Assembly: GCF_034009455.1 (NCBI RefSeq) | Contig: NZ_CP125380.1 | Location: 6,106,501-6,170,500 of the forward strand | Reading direction: 5' to 3' | Source: Pseudomonas sp. P5_109 | Lineage (GTDB): Bacteria > Pseudomonadota > Gammaproteobacteria > Pseudomonadales > Pseudomonadaceae | Length of the DNA stretch: 64,000 bases | In this document: piece after piece, positions 41,176 through 51,194 of the stretch | Layout of the letters: the number at the start of each line of letters is the position of its first letter | Numbering within the stretch: the first letter of the stretch is position 1 | Notes under the pieces: generated by a model | Database searches by the model: none | Told to the model about the DNA's origin: nothing | What the model saw: the letters and a program-made list of their open reading frames with translations, nothing else | Program-made: the position numbers and the translations under genes

Positions 41176-42822
41176 TCACACCAATGGAGTCGACCGGGCG
41201 ACAATGGCTTCTACATCCAGACCACGTGGCAATGCGCCGTACACTCGGCCGCCGCCCTCCAGACGACTGGCGATGAAGGCATCACTGACCACCGAATTCC
41301 CCGCCTCCAGCAACAGTTTGGCCTGCAACCCCAACGCAATGTCCTCGGTCAGTTGGCGGGCGCGGTACTGGATTTCGCTGGTGTCCTTGAAAGCCGCCTG
41401 CAATTGATGGATATGGGCAGCCAGGCGCTTGTCGCCATGACCATCGCCCAACTCGCTGAACAGCGCATCAAGCACGCCCGGCTCTTTCGACAGGGCACGC
41501 AGTACGTCGAGGCATTGCACGTTGCCGGAACCTTCCCAGGTCGAATTCACCGGCGCTTCGCGGTAAAGCCGCGGCAGGATGCTTTCCTCGACATAACCCG
41601 CGCCGCCCATACATTCGGCCGCTTCGTTGATCATCGCTGGCGCCCGCTTGCAGATCCAGTACTTGCCCACCGCCGTCACCAGACGGGCGAATTTGGCTTC
41701 CTGCGAATCGTCCAGATGGTCCAGCGCCCGGCCCATGCGCAGGCTCAAGGCCAGGGCGGCTTCACTTTCCAGCGCCAGATCCGCCAGCACGTTTTGCATC
41801 AGCGGCTGCTCGCTGAGCAGTTTGCCGCCAACCGAACGGTGAGCGCAGTGATGGCTGGCCTGGGTCAATGCCTGACGCATCAGCGAACTGGAACCGACCA
41901 TGCAATCGAAGCGAGTCATGGCGACCATCTCGATGATCGTCGGCACGCCCCGACCCTCGTCACCGACCATCCACGCCAGTGCGCCCCGAAACTCCACTTC
42001 GCTGGAGGCGTTGGAGCAGTTGCCGAGCTTGTTCTTCAGACGCTGGATATAGAACTGATTGCGTGTGTCGTCCGGACGATGGCGCGGCAGCAGGAAACAG
42101 GTCAGGCCCTTGTCGGTCTGCGCCAGGGTCAGGAAGGCGTCGCACATCGGCGCCGAGCAAAACCACTTGTGCCCCACCAGTTCATAAGCCTGGCCTGGGC
42201 CGCTGGCACCGACCGGATACGCCTTGGTGGTATTGGCCCGCACATCGGTGCCGCCCTGCTTCTCGGTCATGGCCATGCCGATGGTGACCCCGGCCTTGTG
42301 GGCCATGCCGACGTTACGCGGGTCGTATTCGGTGGCGAGGATTTTCGGCAGCCATTTTTCGGCCAGGTCCGGTTGCAGGCGCATGGCCGGAACGCTGGCG
42401 AAGGTCATGGTCAACGGACAGCCACTGCCGGCTTCGGCCTGGCTATGCAGGTACGACATCGAGGCGCGGGCGACATGGGCGCCAGCCTGCGGGTGCGCCC
42501 AGGGCAGCGAGGTCAAGCCGTGCTCTACCGCCGTGCGCATCAATTGGTGATATGCCGGATGAAATTCCACCAGATCGATGCGATGACCAAAGCGGTCATG
42601 GCTGTTGAACACCGGCTTGTTCTGATTGGCCAGGAACCCGGCTTCCATCAACGGCCCACCGGCCAGCGCGCCATAGGCGTCGATCCGCGACTCGGCCCAA
42701 CCGGCCCCGAAACGCCGCGACCATTCCTGCAACGGCAAGTCGATGCGGTACAGGTTGGCGCCGTCCAGTGACGGTGGCTGGTTAGTGACTTCGTGGGTTT
42801 CGGCGAACTGATGCAAGTTCAT
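41176..42822 (-). CDS. AidB-like acyl-CoA dehydrogenase
   Basis: A 548-residue protein of the AidB branch. After NQPPSLDGANLYRIDLPL (an N-terminal extension typical of AidB) come AMTEKQGGTDVRANTT, GHKWFCSAPMCDAFL and the C-terminal NEAAECMGGAGYVEESILPRLYREAPVNSTWEGSGNVQCLD. AidB protects DNA from alkylation in E. coli, but the Pseudomonas orthologues are not proven to do so. Start ATG 42822 has AAAGGAG 7 bases upstream; MADQ at 42846 has no site. This corresponds to the acyl-CoA dehydrogenase I recall next to amn and ladS. Confidence 0.87.
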   Translation of the reverse strand: MNLHQFAETHEVTNQPPSLDGANLYRIDLPLQEWSRRFGAGWAESRIDAYGALAGGPLMEAGFLANQNKPVFNSHDRFGHRIDLVEFHPAYHQLMRTAVEHGLTSLPWAHPQAGAHVARASMSYLHSQAEAGSGCPLTMTFASVPAMRLQPDLAEKWLPKILATEYDPRNVGMAHKAGVTIGMAMTEKQGGTDVRANTTKAYPVGASGPGQAYELVGHKWFCSAPMCDAFLTLAQTDKGLTCFLLPRHRPDDTRNQFYIQRLKNKLGNCSNASSEVEFRGALAWMVGDEGRGVPTIIEMVAMTRFDCMVGSSSLMRQALTQASHHCAHRSVGGKLLSEQPLMQNVLADLALESEAALALSLRMGRALDHLDDSQEAKFARLVTAVGKYWICKRAPAMINEAAECMGGAGYVEESILPRLYREAPVNSTWEGSGNVQCLDVLRALSKEPGVLDALFSELGDGHGDKRLAAHIHQLQAAFKDTSEIQYRARQLTEDIALGLQAKLLLEAGNSVVSDAFIASRLEGGGRVYGALPRGLDVEAIVARSTPLV

Positions 42823-42896
42823 GACTGGGCTCCTTTGGTCGGCCAAGGGACTTCAGTTAAGCACCGCCCCTCCGCCGAACAAAGTGTCATATCCGC

Positions 42897-45281
42897 CTAA
42901 CTGTCGGCGCTTTCGCCCTGTTGCGGGCAGAGCACTCGGCGATAGAGCGCGGCCTGCAAGTCTTCGAATTTCACCGGCTTGCTCAAGTAATCAATCAGCG
43001 CGCCGGTCGGGCAACGTTCTCGGTCACCGCTCAGGGCGATCATGAACAACGGCAGTTCGGCATAGCCCGCCACCGCGCGGATCCGGCAGCACAGCGACTC
43101 ACCGTCCTGAAGCGGCAACTGACAATCGACCAGTACCGCGTCAAACACTTCGCGCGGCAAGAGGTCGAGCGCGACATCGCCGCTGTCAGCCGTGCGCACG
43201 CGGAAGCCCAGTTTGAGCAACATGCCGCGCATCACCAACTGACTGACGCTGTTGCCATCGACCAGCAGCACGGCACAATCCTGAGGCAAGCGCAGGCGCG
43301 GAAAATCCCGGGGCATCAACGGCGTCACCGGACGCTCGGCCACCGGCAGCCCGACTTCCACATCCAGCTGAAACCGGCTGCCACGTCCTGGCTCGGAGCG
43401 ATGCGTCAGGCGCCCACCGAGCAATTCGACCAACTGTCGGCAAATCGCCAGGCCAACCCCCAGGCCACCGTATTCACGAGTCATCGAGCCATCGAGCTGG
43501 AAGAACCGCTGATACATCGTGGCCTCCCCCAAGTCGGTGAAACCGATGCCGGTGTCGATCACCGCAAAGGTCAACGCCAGCCGATCGGGCTCAACGGCCT
43601 TGCCGGTCACCCGCAGCGCCAGGCCGCCGATCTTGGTGAACTTGATGGCGTTATCCAGCAGGCACTCCAGGCATTGCGCGATCTTGACGTTGTCGCCGTG
43701 CAAACGATCCGGCACACCCGGTGCGACATCGACCTTGAAGTCCAGCGACTTGCCCGATGCATTGCCCTCGAACTGCGTGCGCAACGCCTCGACCATGCCG
43801 CGCAGGCTGAAGGTGTCGGCCGAGGCCTTGAGCTTGCCGGCCTGCAATTCGGTGAGGGTGAGGATGCCGTTGACCATGCGCATCATGTCCCGCGCCGACC
43901 CCGAAGCCGTCTGCTGATACTGCTCAAGCTCCGGGTCCATATCGACCGTCTGCATCAGCTCCAGCGAACCGATCACACCATTCATGGGTGTGCGCAGTTC
44001 GTGGGTCAGGGTGGCAAGGAACTCGTCCTTGAGTTTGTTACTGCGAGCCAGTTGCTGGTTGAGCACTTCAAGTTTCTGGCTGGCGTCGAACAGGGTTTGC
44101 GCCTGCTGCTCGCGCATGGCGTTGATGCGGTCGGCCAGCGCCAGGGACAGCAACGCCACTTCGATGGCCGAGCCGATCTGGCTGGAATACATGGTCAGGA
44201 ACACGTTCGGCAGGTAGCCCAGCACCATCAGCGTATTGACGATGCCGCCGAGCAGGAACGCCGACCAGGCAATGATGAAATACCGCGCCACCCGCAGGCC
44301 CCGCAACCAGGCAAAGATCCCGGCGGCAAAAATCACCACGGTGAACGTCAGCGCCAGGGCCGTGGCCAGGCGCAAGGCCAGGGCATAACTGGTCATCAAC
44401 GACAGGCCGACCACCAGCGCACCGAAGGCAACCAGCGCCAGCAACAAGCGGTCGAGCCAGCGACTATGGGTAGCCATTTGCAGGAAACTGCGGGCGAACT
44501 GACTGCCGAACAGCCCCGCACAGCCGATGAAAAACGGCGTCGCGGCGTTGGCCCACCATGGATTATCCGGCCAGAAATACTGCACGGCCGCACCGTTTAC
44601 CGACAGCTGATACAAGCCGAACGAGGCGATATAGAAGATGTAGTAGAGGTAACTGGTGTCGCGCACGCTGAGGTAGATGAACAGGTTGTAGACCAGCATC
44701 CCCAGCAGCACGCCGTAGATCAGCCCCAGTACGTAGAGGCGCACGGGCTGTTCTTCGAGGTAGGCGGTGCTTGACCACAAGGTGACCGGTGCCTGGATCG
44801 AGCCTTCGCTTTGCAAGCGCAGGAATAGGGTTTCGGCCTGGTCAGGCTTGAACGTCAGGTCGAACAGATAGTTGTTCTGACGAATCTCGCGGCTGGCGAA
44901 GGGCAAGGCATCGCCGGTCTGCCTGACCAACTGATAGTTGCCGGCCGCATCGGGCAAATAGAGATCGAGACGATCGAGGGGCGGATAGGCCAGTTCCAGC
45001 AGCCAGGTCCGTTGCGCCGCCGGATTGGCCGGACGGTAATGCAGGTCGATTTTCAACCAGAACACCGAACGCGAGTACCCGGCGTTGAGCGTGTCCTTAT
45101 GGTGCGGTTTGAAGTTGCCGGCCGCCGCTTGTGCACGGATATCCGCGATGGTCGCCTGACCACCTGCGTCCTCGTAGACCTGCAGGGTTCGGCCCAAGGG
45201 GAGGCTTTGAGTGAACTCATCGAACTCGACGGCGTTTGCCAAGAGGGGCAAACACAACAGCAACATCAGCAAATAGCGCAT
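42897..45281 (-). CDS. ladS: Hybrid sensor histidine kinase LadS
   Basis: A 794-residue 7TMR-DISM hybrid kinase, almost exactly the length of P. aeruginosa LadS, with the matching neighbours thiD-thiE-hemL. Layout: signal peptide (1-17), DISMED2 sensor (about 30-165), seven membrane helices (about 180-390), histidine kinase with His427 in LTHELRTPMN, N box DNAIKFT, G boxes DTGIGF and GGLGVGLAI, then a receiver (about 670-785) with phosphoacceptor Asp719 and Lys768. The usual acidic pair of the receiver reads Asp675-Gly676. LadS feeds the GacS/GacA-Rsm pathway. Start ATG 45281. Confidence 0.93.
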   Translation of the reverse strand: MRYLLMLLLCLPLLANAVEFDEFTQSLPLGRTLQVYEDAGGQATIADIRAQAAAGNFKPHHKDTLNAGYSRSVFWLKIDLHYRPANPAAQRTWLLELAYPPLDRLDLYLPDAAGNYQLVRQTGDALPFASREIRQNNYLFDLTFKPDQAETLFLRLQSEGSIQAPVTLWSSTAYLEEQPVRLYVLGLIYGVLLGMLVYNLFIYLSVRDTSYLYYIFYIASFGLYQLSVNGAAVQYFWPDNPWWANAATPFFIGCAGLFGSQFARSFLQMATHSRWLDRLLLALVAFGALVVGLSLMTSYALALRLATALALTFTVVIFAAGIFAWLRGLRVARYFIIAWSAFLLGGIVNTLMVLGYLPNVFLTMYSSQIGSAIEVALLSLALADRINAMREQQAQTLFDASQKLEVLNQQLARSNKLKDEFLATLTHELRTPMNGVIGSLELMQTVDMDPELEQYQQTASGSARDMMRMVNGILTLTELQAGKLKASADTFSLRGMVEALRTQFEGNASGKSLDFKVDVAPGVPDRLHGDNVKIAQCLECLLDNAIKFTKIGGLALRVTGKAVEPDRLALTFAVIDTGIGFTDLGEATMYQRFFQLDGSMTREYGGLGVGLAICRQLVELLGGRLTHRSEPGRGSRFQLDVEVGLPVAERPVTPLMPRDFPRLRLPQDCAVLLVDGNSVSQLVMRGMLLKLGFRVRTADSGDVALDLLPREVFDAVLVDCQLPLQDGESLCCRIRAVAGYAELPLFMIALSGDRERCPTGALIDYLSKPVKFEDLQAALYRRVLCPQQGESADS

Positions 45282-45664
45282 TGAAGCCCCAGCGTGGCCT
45301 GTCCGATTCTGTCAGGAAGCCCCCCATTCCTTTTGAGCAGACGTAGAACCGGTATCACCTGTTATTGGTTTGGATCCACTCTAGCATAGCCGTTGATGGC
45401 CATTAAACACCATTGAAACTTTTCCTACAGAGGCTCTAGACCGGGCGTCTCAGAGCAGCTCCGGGAAGGCATTTTGTGGTTGGCTAGTCACTGTGGCGAG
45501 GGGGCTTGCCCTCGTTCCGCTGCGAAGCAGTCGTGAAACCCGCCAACGCGTTCAACCAGGCAGGTTATGGGGGGCCGCTTCGCGACCCAGCGGGAGCAAG
45601 CTCCCTCGCCACAATGGCATGTCGCTGCCCCCGAAAAACAGGTTTGGTGGTAAGCTCGCGCACC
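45282..45664. promoter_or_regulatory. Divergent gap between ladS and thiD
   Basis: About 210 bp of ordinary sequence next to ladS is followed by a REP doublet (45492-45613). On the minus strand TATGCT near 45390 could be a ladS -10, but no matching -35 stands out. No thiamine riboswitch structure was recognised. Confidence 0.45.
45492..45613. repeat. REP doublet, TGTGGCGAGGG family
   Basis: Arms TGTGGCGAGGGGGCTTGCCC and GGGAGCAAGCTCCCTCGCCACA are inverted; the right arm is slightly diverged. The unit lies between the ladS promoter and thiD. Confidence 0.9.
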
Positions 45665-46462
45665 ATGAATATCTACAGCTCTCGCCCCGTTGTCCTCTGT
45701 CTCTCCGGCCACGACCCAAGTGGTGGCGCCGGCTTGCAGGCAGATATCGAAGCCCTGCTCGCTCAGGGTTGCCATGCGGCTCCGGCCGTCACCGCCCTGA
45801 CCGTGCAAGACACCGTCAATGTCACTGACTTCCGCGTCCTCGACCGTGAGTGGGTACTGGCCCAGGCCAATGCCGTGCTCAACGATTCCGAAGTCGCTGC
45901 GGTCAAACTGGGTATGCTCGGCTCCCTGGAAATGGTCGACACCGTTGTCGAACTGCTTTCGGCGCACCCGCACCTGCCGGTGGTCTGCGACCCGGTGCTG
46001 CGCGCCGGCGGCGGCGGACGCCTGGGCAAGGACGAGGTGGGCTACGCCATGCGCGAACGCCTGCTGCCCCTGTCGATCATTGCAACCCCCAACCTTCCCG
46101 AAGCCCGGATCCTCGCCGAACTGCCAGATGGCACCGCGGACGAGTGCGCTGAAAAACTCCTGCCGTACGTCAAACACCTGCTGATCACCGGCGGCCATGG
46201 CGATGAAACCGAAATCCACAATCGCCTGTACAGCCGCGACGGCCTGCGCGAAACCTATACCTGCCAGCGCTTGCCGGGCAGTTATCACGGTTCCGGTTGC
46301 ACCCTGGCCAGCGCGCTGGCCGGTCGTCTGGCCCAGGGCGAAAACCTCGCCAGTGCCGTACAGACCGCGCTTAACTACACGTGGCGCACCCTGCGCGATG
46401 CCGAGCAGTTGGGCAAAGGCCAGTTTGTGCCGCGCCGTTTGCCACTGGATTTCTGTTCGTAA
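45665..46462 (+). CDS. thiD: Hydroxymethylpyrimidine/phosphomethylpyrimidine kinase
   Basis: A 265-residue ribokinase-fold enzyme that phosphorylates HMP and HMP-P in thiamine synthesis. Visible: the N-terminal LCLSGHDPSGGAGLQAD that binds HMP, VKLGMLGS, CDPVLRAGGGG and the anion-hole/catalytic GSGCTLASALAGRL with its Cys. Start ATG 45665 begins shortly before the domain; a longer reading would include the REP. thiE follows after about 30 bases and hemL after that, so the three probably form one operon. Confidence 0.93.
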   Translation: MNIYSSRPVVLCLSGHDPSGGAGLQADIEALLAQGCHAAPAVTALTVQDTVNVTDFRVLDREWVLAQANAVLNDSEVAAVKLGMLGSLEMVDTVVELLSAHPHLPVVCDPVLRAGGGGRLGKDEVGYAMRERLLPLSIIATPNLPEARILAELPDGTADECAEKLLPYVKHLLITGGHGDETEIHNRLYSRDGLRETYTCQRLPGSYHGSGCTLASALAGRLAQGENLASAVQTALNYTWRTLRDAEQLGKGQFVPRRLPLDFCS

Positions 46463-46493
46463 CTTCTATTAGTAATGCGCTGAGGCTTGTCCG

Positions 46494-47117
46494 ATGAAAC
46501 TACGTGGCCTGTACGCCATTACCGACAGCCATTTGCTGGACGGCAAATTGCTCAAGTACGTGGAGGCGGCGCTGGAAGGCGGCGTCATCTTGCTGCAATA
46601 CCGTGACAAGAGCAGTGACGAGGCCCGCCGCCTGCGTGAGGCCGAAGCACTGCGCGAGCTGTGCGAACGCTACAACACCAAGCTAATCATCAATGATGAC
46701 GCCGAACTGGCCGCGCGCCTGAACGTTGGCGTGCACCTGGGCCAGACGGACGGTCCGCTGTCGCCGACCCGCGCCCTGCTCGGTTCCAAAGCCATCATCG
46801 GCTCGACCTGCCACGCGCAGCTCGAACTGGCCGAACAGGCTGCCAAAGAAGGCGCCAGCTACGTCGCCTTCGGTCGTTTCTTCAATTCGAACACCAAGCC
46901 CGGCGCACCGACCTGCAGCCTCGACCTGCTCGACCAGGCGCGCAAGCAGTTGCACTTGCCGATCTGCGCAATCGGCGGCATCACCCTGGACAACGCCGCC
47001 CCGCTGGTGGCCCACGGCGTCGATCTGCTGGCCGTGGTGCATGGCCTGTTTGGCGCCGAGAGTACGGCCGAAGTGACCCGTCGTGCCCGCGCCTTCAACG
47101 AACTGTTTTCTATTTAA
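46494..47117 (+). CDS. thiE: Thiamine-phosphate synthase
   Basis: A 207-residue TIM-barrel enzyme joining HMP-PP and thiazole phosphate. Family motifs: [11 protein letters not shown], the substrate-binding [20 protein letters not shown] with Asp ligands for Mg, [20 protein letters not shown], and the phosphate-binding [11 protein letters not shown]. Full length. It follows thiD by 31 bases and precedes hemL by 31, consistent with one transcript. Confidence 0.94.
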   Translation: MKLRGLYAITDSHLLDGKLLKYVEAALEGGVILLQYRDKSSDEARRLREAEALRELCERYNTKLIINDDAELAARLNVGVHLGQTDGPLSPTRALLGSKAIIGSTCHAQLELAEQAAKEGASYVAFGRFFNSNTKPGAPTCSLDLLDQARKQLHLPICAIGGITLDNAAPLVAHGVDLLAVVHGLFGAESTAEVTRRARAFNELFSI

Positions 47118-47148
47118 GTCGCTTAAAATCTGATTTGAGAGCCCGATC

Positions 47149-48432
47149 ATGTCTCGTTCCGAAACGCTGTTTGCCAATGCCCAGAAACACATTCCCGGTG
47201 GCGTGAACTCGCCGGTTCGCGCGTTCAAGAGCGTCGGCGGCACGCCGTTGTTCTTCAAGCACGCCGAAGGCGCCTACGTCACCGACGAAGACGACAAGCG
47301 CTATGTGGATTACGTCGGTTCCTGGGGCCCGATGATCCTCGGCCACAGCCACCCGGACGTGCTGGACGCCGTGCGCAAGCAGCTTGAACACGGACTGTCC
47401 TACGGCGCCCCGACCGAGATGGAAACGCAGATGGCCGACCTGGTCTGCTCCCTCGTGCCGTCGATGGAAATGGTGCGCATGGTCAGCTCCGGCACCGAAG
47501 CAACCATGAGCGCCATTCGCCTGGCCCGCGGTTTCACCGGCCGCGACAGCATCATCAAGTTCGAAGGCTGCTACCACGGTCACTCCGACAGCCTGCTGGT
47601 CAAGGCCGGTTCCGGCGCACTGACCCAGGGCGTACCGAGCTCGGCCGGCGTGCCGGCCGCGTTCGCCAAACACACCCTGACCCTGCCCTTCAACGACATC
47701 GATGCCGTTGAAGCCATGCTCGCCGAAGTCGGCCAGGACGTTGCTTGCATCATCGTCGAGCCAGTGGCCGGCAACATGAACTGCGTGCCGCCGGCACCGG
47801 GCTTCCTCGAAGGCCTGCGGACCTTGTGCGACAAGCACGGCGTGGTGCTGATTTTCGATGAAGTGATGACCGGTTTCCGCGTCGCCCTCGGCGGTGCCCA
47901 GGCGTACTACGGCGTGACGCCGGACCTGACCACCTTCGGCAAGATCATCGGTGGCGGCATGCCGGTCGGCTGCTTCGGCGGCAAGCGTGAAATCATGCAG
48001 CGCATCGCCCCGCTGGGCCCGGTCTACCAGGCCGGTACGCTGTCCGGTAACCCGCTGGCGATGGCCGCCGGCCTGACCACCCTGCGCCTGATCAGCCGCC
48101 CGGGCTTCCACGCCGAGCTGACCGACTACACCACTCGCCTGCTCGACGGCCTGCAACAGCGCGCCGATGCGGCCGGCATTCCGTTCGTGACCACCCAGGC
48201 CGGCGGCATGTTCGGCCTGTACTTCAGCGGCGCCGACGACATCGTCACCTTCGATGACGTCATGGCCAGCGACGCGGCCCTGTTCGGTCGTTTCTTCCAC
48301 CTGATGCTGGAAGGCGGCGTGTACCTGGCACCGAGCGCCTTCGAAGCCGGGTTCACGTCGATCGCTCATGGCGAAGCCGAGCTGAAACTGACCCTGGACG
48401 CCGCCGAGCGCGCCTTCGCTGCCTTGAAATAA
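47149..48432 (+). CDS. hemL: Glutamate-1-semialdehyde 2,1-aminomutase
   Basis: A 427-residue PLP enzyme converting glutamate-1-semialdehyde to 5-aminolevulinate, the first committed heme precursor in the C5 pathway. Visible motifs: [12 protein letters not shown] at the N-terminus, [16 protein letters not shown] phosphate site, [22 protein letters not shown] with the ring Asp, and the PLP lysine in [18 protein letters not shown] near the end. A hairpin follows the stop. Full length, no defects. Confidence 0.95.
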   Translation: MSRSETLFANAQKHIPGGVNSPVRAFKSVGGTPLFFKHAEGAYVTDEDDKRYVDYVGSWGPMILGHSHPDVLDAVRKQLEHGLSYGAPTEMETQMADLVCSLVPSMEMVRMVSSGTEATMSAIRLARGFTGRDSIIKFEGCYHGHSDSLLVKAGSGALTQGVPSSAGVPAAFAKHTLTLPFNDIDAVEAMLAEVGQDVACIIVEPVAGNMNCVPPAPGFLEGLRTLCDKHGVVLIFDEVMTGFRVALGGAQAYYGVTPDLTTFGKIIGGGMPVGCFGGKREIMQRIAPLGPVYQAGTLSGNPLAMAAGLTTLRLISRPGFHAELTDYTTRLLDGLQQRADAAGIPFVTTQAGGMFGLYFSGADDIVTFDDVMASDAALFGRFFHLMLEGGVYLAPSAFEAGFTSIAHGEAELKLTLDAAERAFAALK

Positions 48433-48441
48433 CGCTGTAGC

Positions 48442-48474
48442 GCTGACGTTGGCCATTGCCGGCGTCAGCTTTCA
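48442..48474 (+). terminator. Probable hemL terminator
   Basis: Arms GCTGACG / CGTCAGC enclose a second small stem GGC-CATT-GCC, followed by TTTCA. The T-run is short, so strength is uncertain. Confidence 0.55.
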
Positions 48475-48569
48475 CCTACACGCCCCGCCTGCATTCCTAC
48501 AGTTTCAGCAAAAATCCTCCGCAAAACCGGTGATATATTTCCCGCGCAGCAGAAAAACGAGTAAAGACT

Positions 48570-48599
48570 TTGTAAGGTTGGCCCTGCTTATTTCATAAT
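48570..48599 (+). promoter_or_regulatory. Candidate sigma-70 promoter before the Sel1-repeat gene
   Basis: TTGTAA (48570-48575) and CATAAT (48594-48599) are separated by 18 bp, 60 bases before the ATG. Confidence 0.4.
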
Positions 48600-48658
48600 G
48601 CGCGCTTATTGGATCCCCTCGATGGGTCCGCGCGCCCTTCAGAGGTAAGTCGATTCCC

Positions 48659-49213
48659 ATGAACCGCACCGGCCGCACCCTTGCACTGGGCTGCCTGTTG
48701 CTTCTTCAGCCCCTGCTCGCGCACGCACAAGCAGGCGGCAACTCGTTGTTGATCCCAGCGATGGGTCGCTGCACCCTCAATACCCAGCCGCAAGACCTGG
48801 AACAGGCGCTCGCTGCCTGCCAGAAAGCGTCGGATGAAGGGGATGCGCAAGCGCAATACGAGTTGGGTGAGTTCTACTACGAAGGCAAAAACGCGCCGCG
48901 CGACCTCAATCAAGCCCTGAGCTATTTCGAAAAGGCCTCGCTGCAAGGCCACGCCCAGGCGCAATTCAAGTTAGGCACCATGTTCTTCCACGGCGAAGGC
49001 GTGCCGGCCAATAACGTTCAGGCGTATATCCTGCTGAAGATGGCGGCGGTCAACGGCGCCGAAGATGCCTTGGACACCGCCGACGAAGTCACTGAAAAGA
49101 TGCCCCGCGAAGAACTCGAAGTCGCCACCCAGGTGCTCGGGCAAATTTTCCGTAAATACCTGATGGAATTGCAGAGCGCCGATGGGCGTACGCCTTTTGC
49201 GCCATTGCCCTGA
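48659..49213 (+). CDS. Sel1/TPR-repeat exported protein
   Basis: A 184-residue protein with a signal peptide (TGRTLALGCLLLLQPLLAHAQ). Two Sel1-like repeats are visible: ASDEGDAQAQYELGEFYYEG and ASLQGHAQAQFKLGTMFFHGEG, with a partial third (AYILLKMAAVNGAEDALD). Such repeats form alpha-alpha solenoids that hold protein partners. It sits between hemL and DUF1820/miaB, where I recall a similar conserved hypothetical in P. aeruginosa. Function is unknown. Ribosome site GAGG is somewhat distant from ATG 48659. Confidence 0.82.
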   Translation: MNRTGRTLALGCLLLLQPLLAHAQAGGNSLLIPAMGRCTLNTQPQDLEQALAACQKASDEGDAQAQYELGEFYYEGKNAPRDLNQALSYFEKASLQGHAQAQFKLGTMFFHGEGVPANNVQAYILLKMAAVNGAEDALDTADEVTEKMPREELEVATQVLGQIFRKYLMELQSADGRTPFAPLP

Positions 49214-49229
49214 AAACAACGAGGGGCTT

Positions 49230-49363
49230 TGTGGCGAGGGGGCTTGCCCCCGTTCGGCTGCGCAGCAGTCGTAAAATCTCTAAATGCAGCATCCATAGAA
49301 GACTGCGGTGGTCGGATTTGGGGCCGCTTCGCAGCCCAACGGGGGCAAGCCCCCTCGCCACAA
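49230..49363. repeat. REP doublet, TGTGGCGAGGG family
   Basis: Arms TGTGGCGAGGGGGCTTGCCC and GGGCAAGCCCCCTCGCCACA are inverted between the Sel1 gene and DUF1820 stop. Confidence 0.92.
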
Positions 49364-49386
49364 CAAGCCTCTCTAGCCTTGGCTAC

Positions 49387-49716
49387 TTACTTCTCAGGCA
49401 TCGGCATCGGAAACGGCATTACATTGCCGACCGCGCCACGGGCTTCGCTGATTTTCGGTGTGCCCAGACGCTCGACTTCGTCGATACGCACAATCGAATG
49501 CATCGGCACAAAGCTGCGCACCACGCCTTCGAACTGTGCCTTGAGCTTCTCTTCGCTCGGATCGACGACCACTTGCGTGCGCTCGCCAAAGACGAACTCT
49601 TCCACTTCCAGAAAGCCCCACAGATCACTTTGATAGATCTGCTTGGCGTACATTTCGAACACCTGGCCCTGGTTGAGGAAAATCACCTTGTAGATTGGAG
49701 CTTCACGTTTGGTCAT
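49387..49716 (-). CDS. DUF1820 family protein
   Basis: A 109-residue small soluble protein: IYKVIFLNQGQVFEMYAK opens the domain, then VEEFVFGERTQVVVDPSEEKL and RSFVPMHSIVRIDEVERLG. This is the DUF1820 pattern found beside miaB in pseudomonads. The reading frame stays open far upstream (beyond 51 kb) but that part lies opposite miaB; ATG 49716 is the right start by family length. It is divergent from miaB. Function is unknown. Confidence 0.87.
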   Translation of the reverse strand: MTKREAPIYKVIFLNQGQVFEMYAKQIYQSDLWGFLEVEEFVFGERTQVVVDPSEEKLKAQFEGVVRSFVPMHSIVRIDEVERLGTPKISEARGAVGNVMPFPMPMPEK

Positions 49717-49811
49717 GGCAGGCGAGCAACACATCGGGGGATAAAAATGAGGGCGCGAACTATAGCATAGCCATTGGACGCGCAGCGGTAGGAACCGCGG
49801 GACATGTTCCC

Positions 49812-49817
49812 TATAAT
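49812..49817 (+). promoter_or_regulatory. Candidate -10 box of the miaB promoter
   Basis: A perfect TATAAT lies 34 bases before the miaB ATG. No good -35 hexamer stands 17 bp upstream. Confidence 0.45.
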
Positions 49818-49851
49818 GCGCGGTTCTTTGAATCACGTGATGACTCTTTCC

Positions 49852-51180
49852 ATGGCCAAGAAGCTTTACATCGAAACCCACGGTTGCCAGATGAACGAGT
49901 ACGACAGCTCGCGTATGGTCGATCTGCTGGGCGAACATCAGGCCCTGGAAGTCACCGCGCGCGCTGAAGACGCCGACGTGATCCTGCTCAATACCTGCTC
50001 TATCCGCGAGCGTGCCCAGGACCGCGTCTACTCCCAACTCGGTCGCTGGCGCGAACTGAAGCTGGCCAACCCGGACATGGTAATCGCCGTCGGTGGTTGC
50101 GTAGCCAGCCAGGAAGGCGCGGCCATCCGCGATCGCGCACCGTACGTCGACGTGGTCTTCGGCCCGCAGACCCTGCACCGCCTGCCGGAAATGATCGACG
50201 CCGCGCGCATCACCAAGCTGCCGCAAGTCGACGTCTCGTTCCCGGAAATCGAAAAATTCGACCATTTGCCCGAGCCCCGCATCGACGGCCCGAGCGCCTA
50301 CGTGTCGGTGATGGAAGGTTGCAGCAAGTACTGCACGTTCTGCGTGGTGCCCTACACCCGTGGCGAAGAGGTCAGCCGGCCGTTCGACGACGTGCTTGCC
50401 GAGATCATTCACCTGGCCGAAAACGGCGTGCGCGAAGTGACGCTGCTGGGGCAGAACGTCAACGGTTATCGTGGCAAGACCCATGACGGGCGCCTGGCGG
50501 ACCTGGCCGAGCTGATCCGCGTGGTCGCCGCAGTCGATGGCATCGACCGCATCCGCTACACCACGTCGCATCCGCTGGAGTTCTCCGACAGTCTGATCCA
50601 GGCCCACGCCGACGTGCCGGAACTGGTCAAGCACCTGCACTTGCCGGTGCAGTCGGGCTCTGACCGCATCCTCGCGGCGATGAAGCGCAACCACACAGCG
50701 CTGGAGTACAAATCCAAACTGCGCAAGCTGCGCGCCGCCGTGCCGGGGATCTGCATCAGTTCGGACTTCATCGTCGGCTTCCCGGGCGAGACCGAGAAAG
50801 ACTTCGAGCAGACCATGAAGCTGATTGCCGACGTCGGTTTCGACTTTTCCTACTCGTTCGTCTACAGCCAGCGCCCGGGCACTCCGGCCGCCGACCTGGC
50901 CGATGACACGCCGGAAGAGCTGAAAAAAGAACGCCTGAATGCGCTGCAACATCGCCTGAACCAGCAAGGTTTCGAGATCAGCCGACAAATGGTCGGCTCG
51001 ATCCAACGGATCCTGGTGACCGATTACTCGAAAAAAGACCCAGGCGAACTGCAAGGCCGGACCGAAAATAACCGTATCGTCAACTTCCGCTGCGATAATC
51101 CGACCCTGATCGGCCAGTTCGCGGATGTGCACATCGATGCCGCGCAGCCGCATTCGCTGCGGGGGTCGTTGATCCAGTAA
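49852..51180 (+). CDS. miaB: tRNA-2-methylthio-N6-isopentenyladenosine synthase
   Basis: A 442-residue radical-SAM methylthiotransferase acting on i6A37 of tRNA. The UPF0004 domain has the auxiliary cluster cysteines Cys12 ([11 protein letters not shown]), Cys49 (NTCSIRE) and Cys83 (GGCVASQ); the SAM cluster is CSKYCTFC (Cys157, 161, 164); a C-terminal TRAM domain (about 375-440) ends the protein. ATG 49852 ([13 protein letters not shown]) is the usual start; a longer reading from 49804 would span the promoter. Length and motifs are complete. Confidence 0.96.
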   Translation: MAKKLYIETHGCQMNEYDSSRMVDLLGEHQALEVTARAEDADVILLNTCSIRERAQDRVYSQLGRWRELKLANPDMVIAVGGCVASQEGAAIRDRAPYVDVVFGPQTLHRLPEMIDAARITKLPQVDVSFPEIEKFDHLPEPRIDGPSAYVSVMEGCSKYCTFCVVPYTRGEEVSRPFDDVLAEIIHLAENGVREVTLLGQNVNGYRGKTHDGRLADLAELIRVVAAVDGIDRIRYTTSHPLEFSDSLIQAHADVPELVKHLHLPVQSGSDRILAAMKRNHTALEYKSKLRKLRAAVPGICISSDFIVGFPGETEKDFEQTMKLIADVGFDFSYSFVYSQRPGTPAADLADDTPEELKKERLNALQHRLNQQGFEISRQMVGSIQRILVTDYSKKDPGELQGRTENNRIVNFRCDNPTLIGQFADVHIDAAQPHSLRGSLIQ

Positions 51181-51194
51181 CCCCGCGTCCCCCT

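Noticed and set aside
39723..42771. Large plus-strand frames opposite amn and the acyl-CoA dehydrogenase
   Set aside because: Both are GC-rich shadows of well-recognised minus-strand genes.
45282..45664. Possible TPP riboswitch before thiD
   Set aside because: No CUGAGA-type thi-box was found; the region is occupied mainly by a REP doublet.
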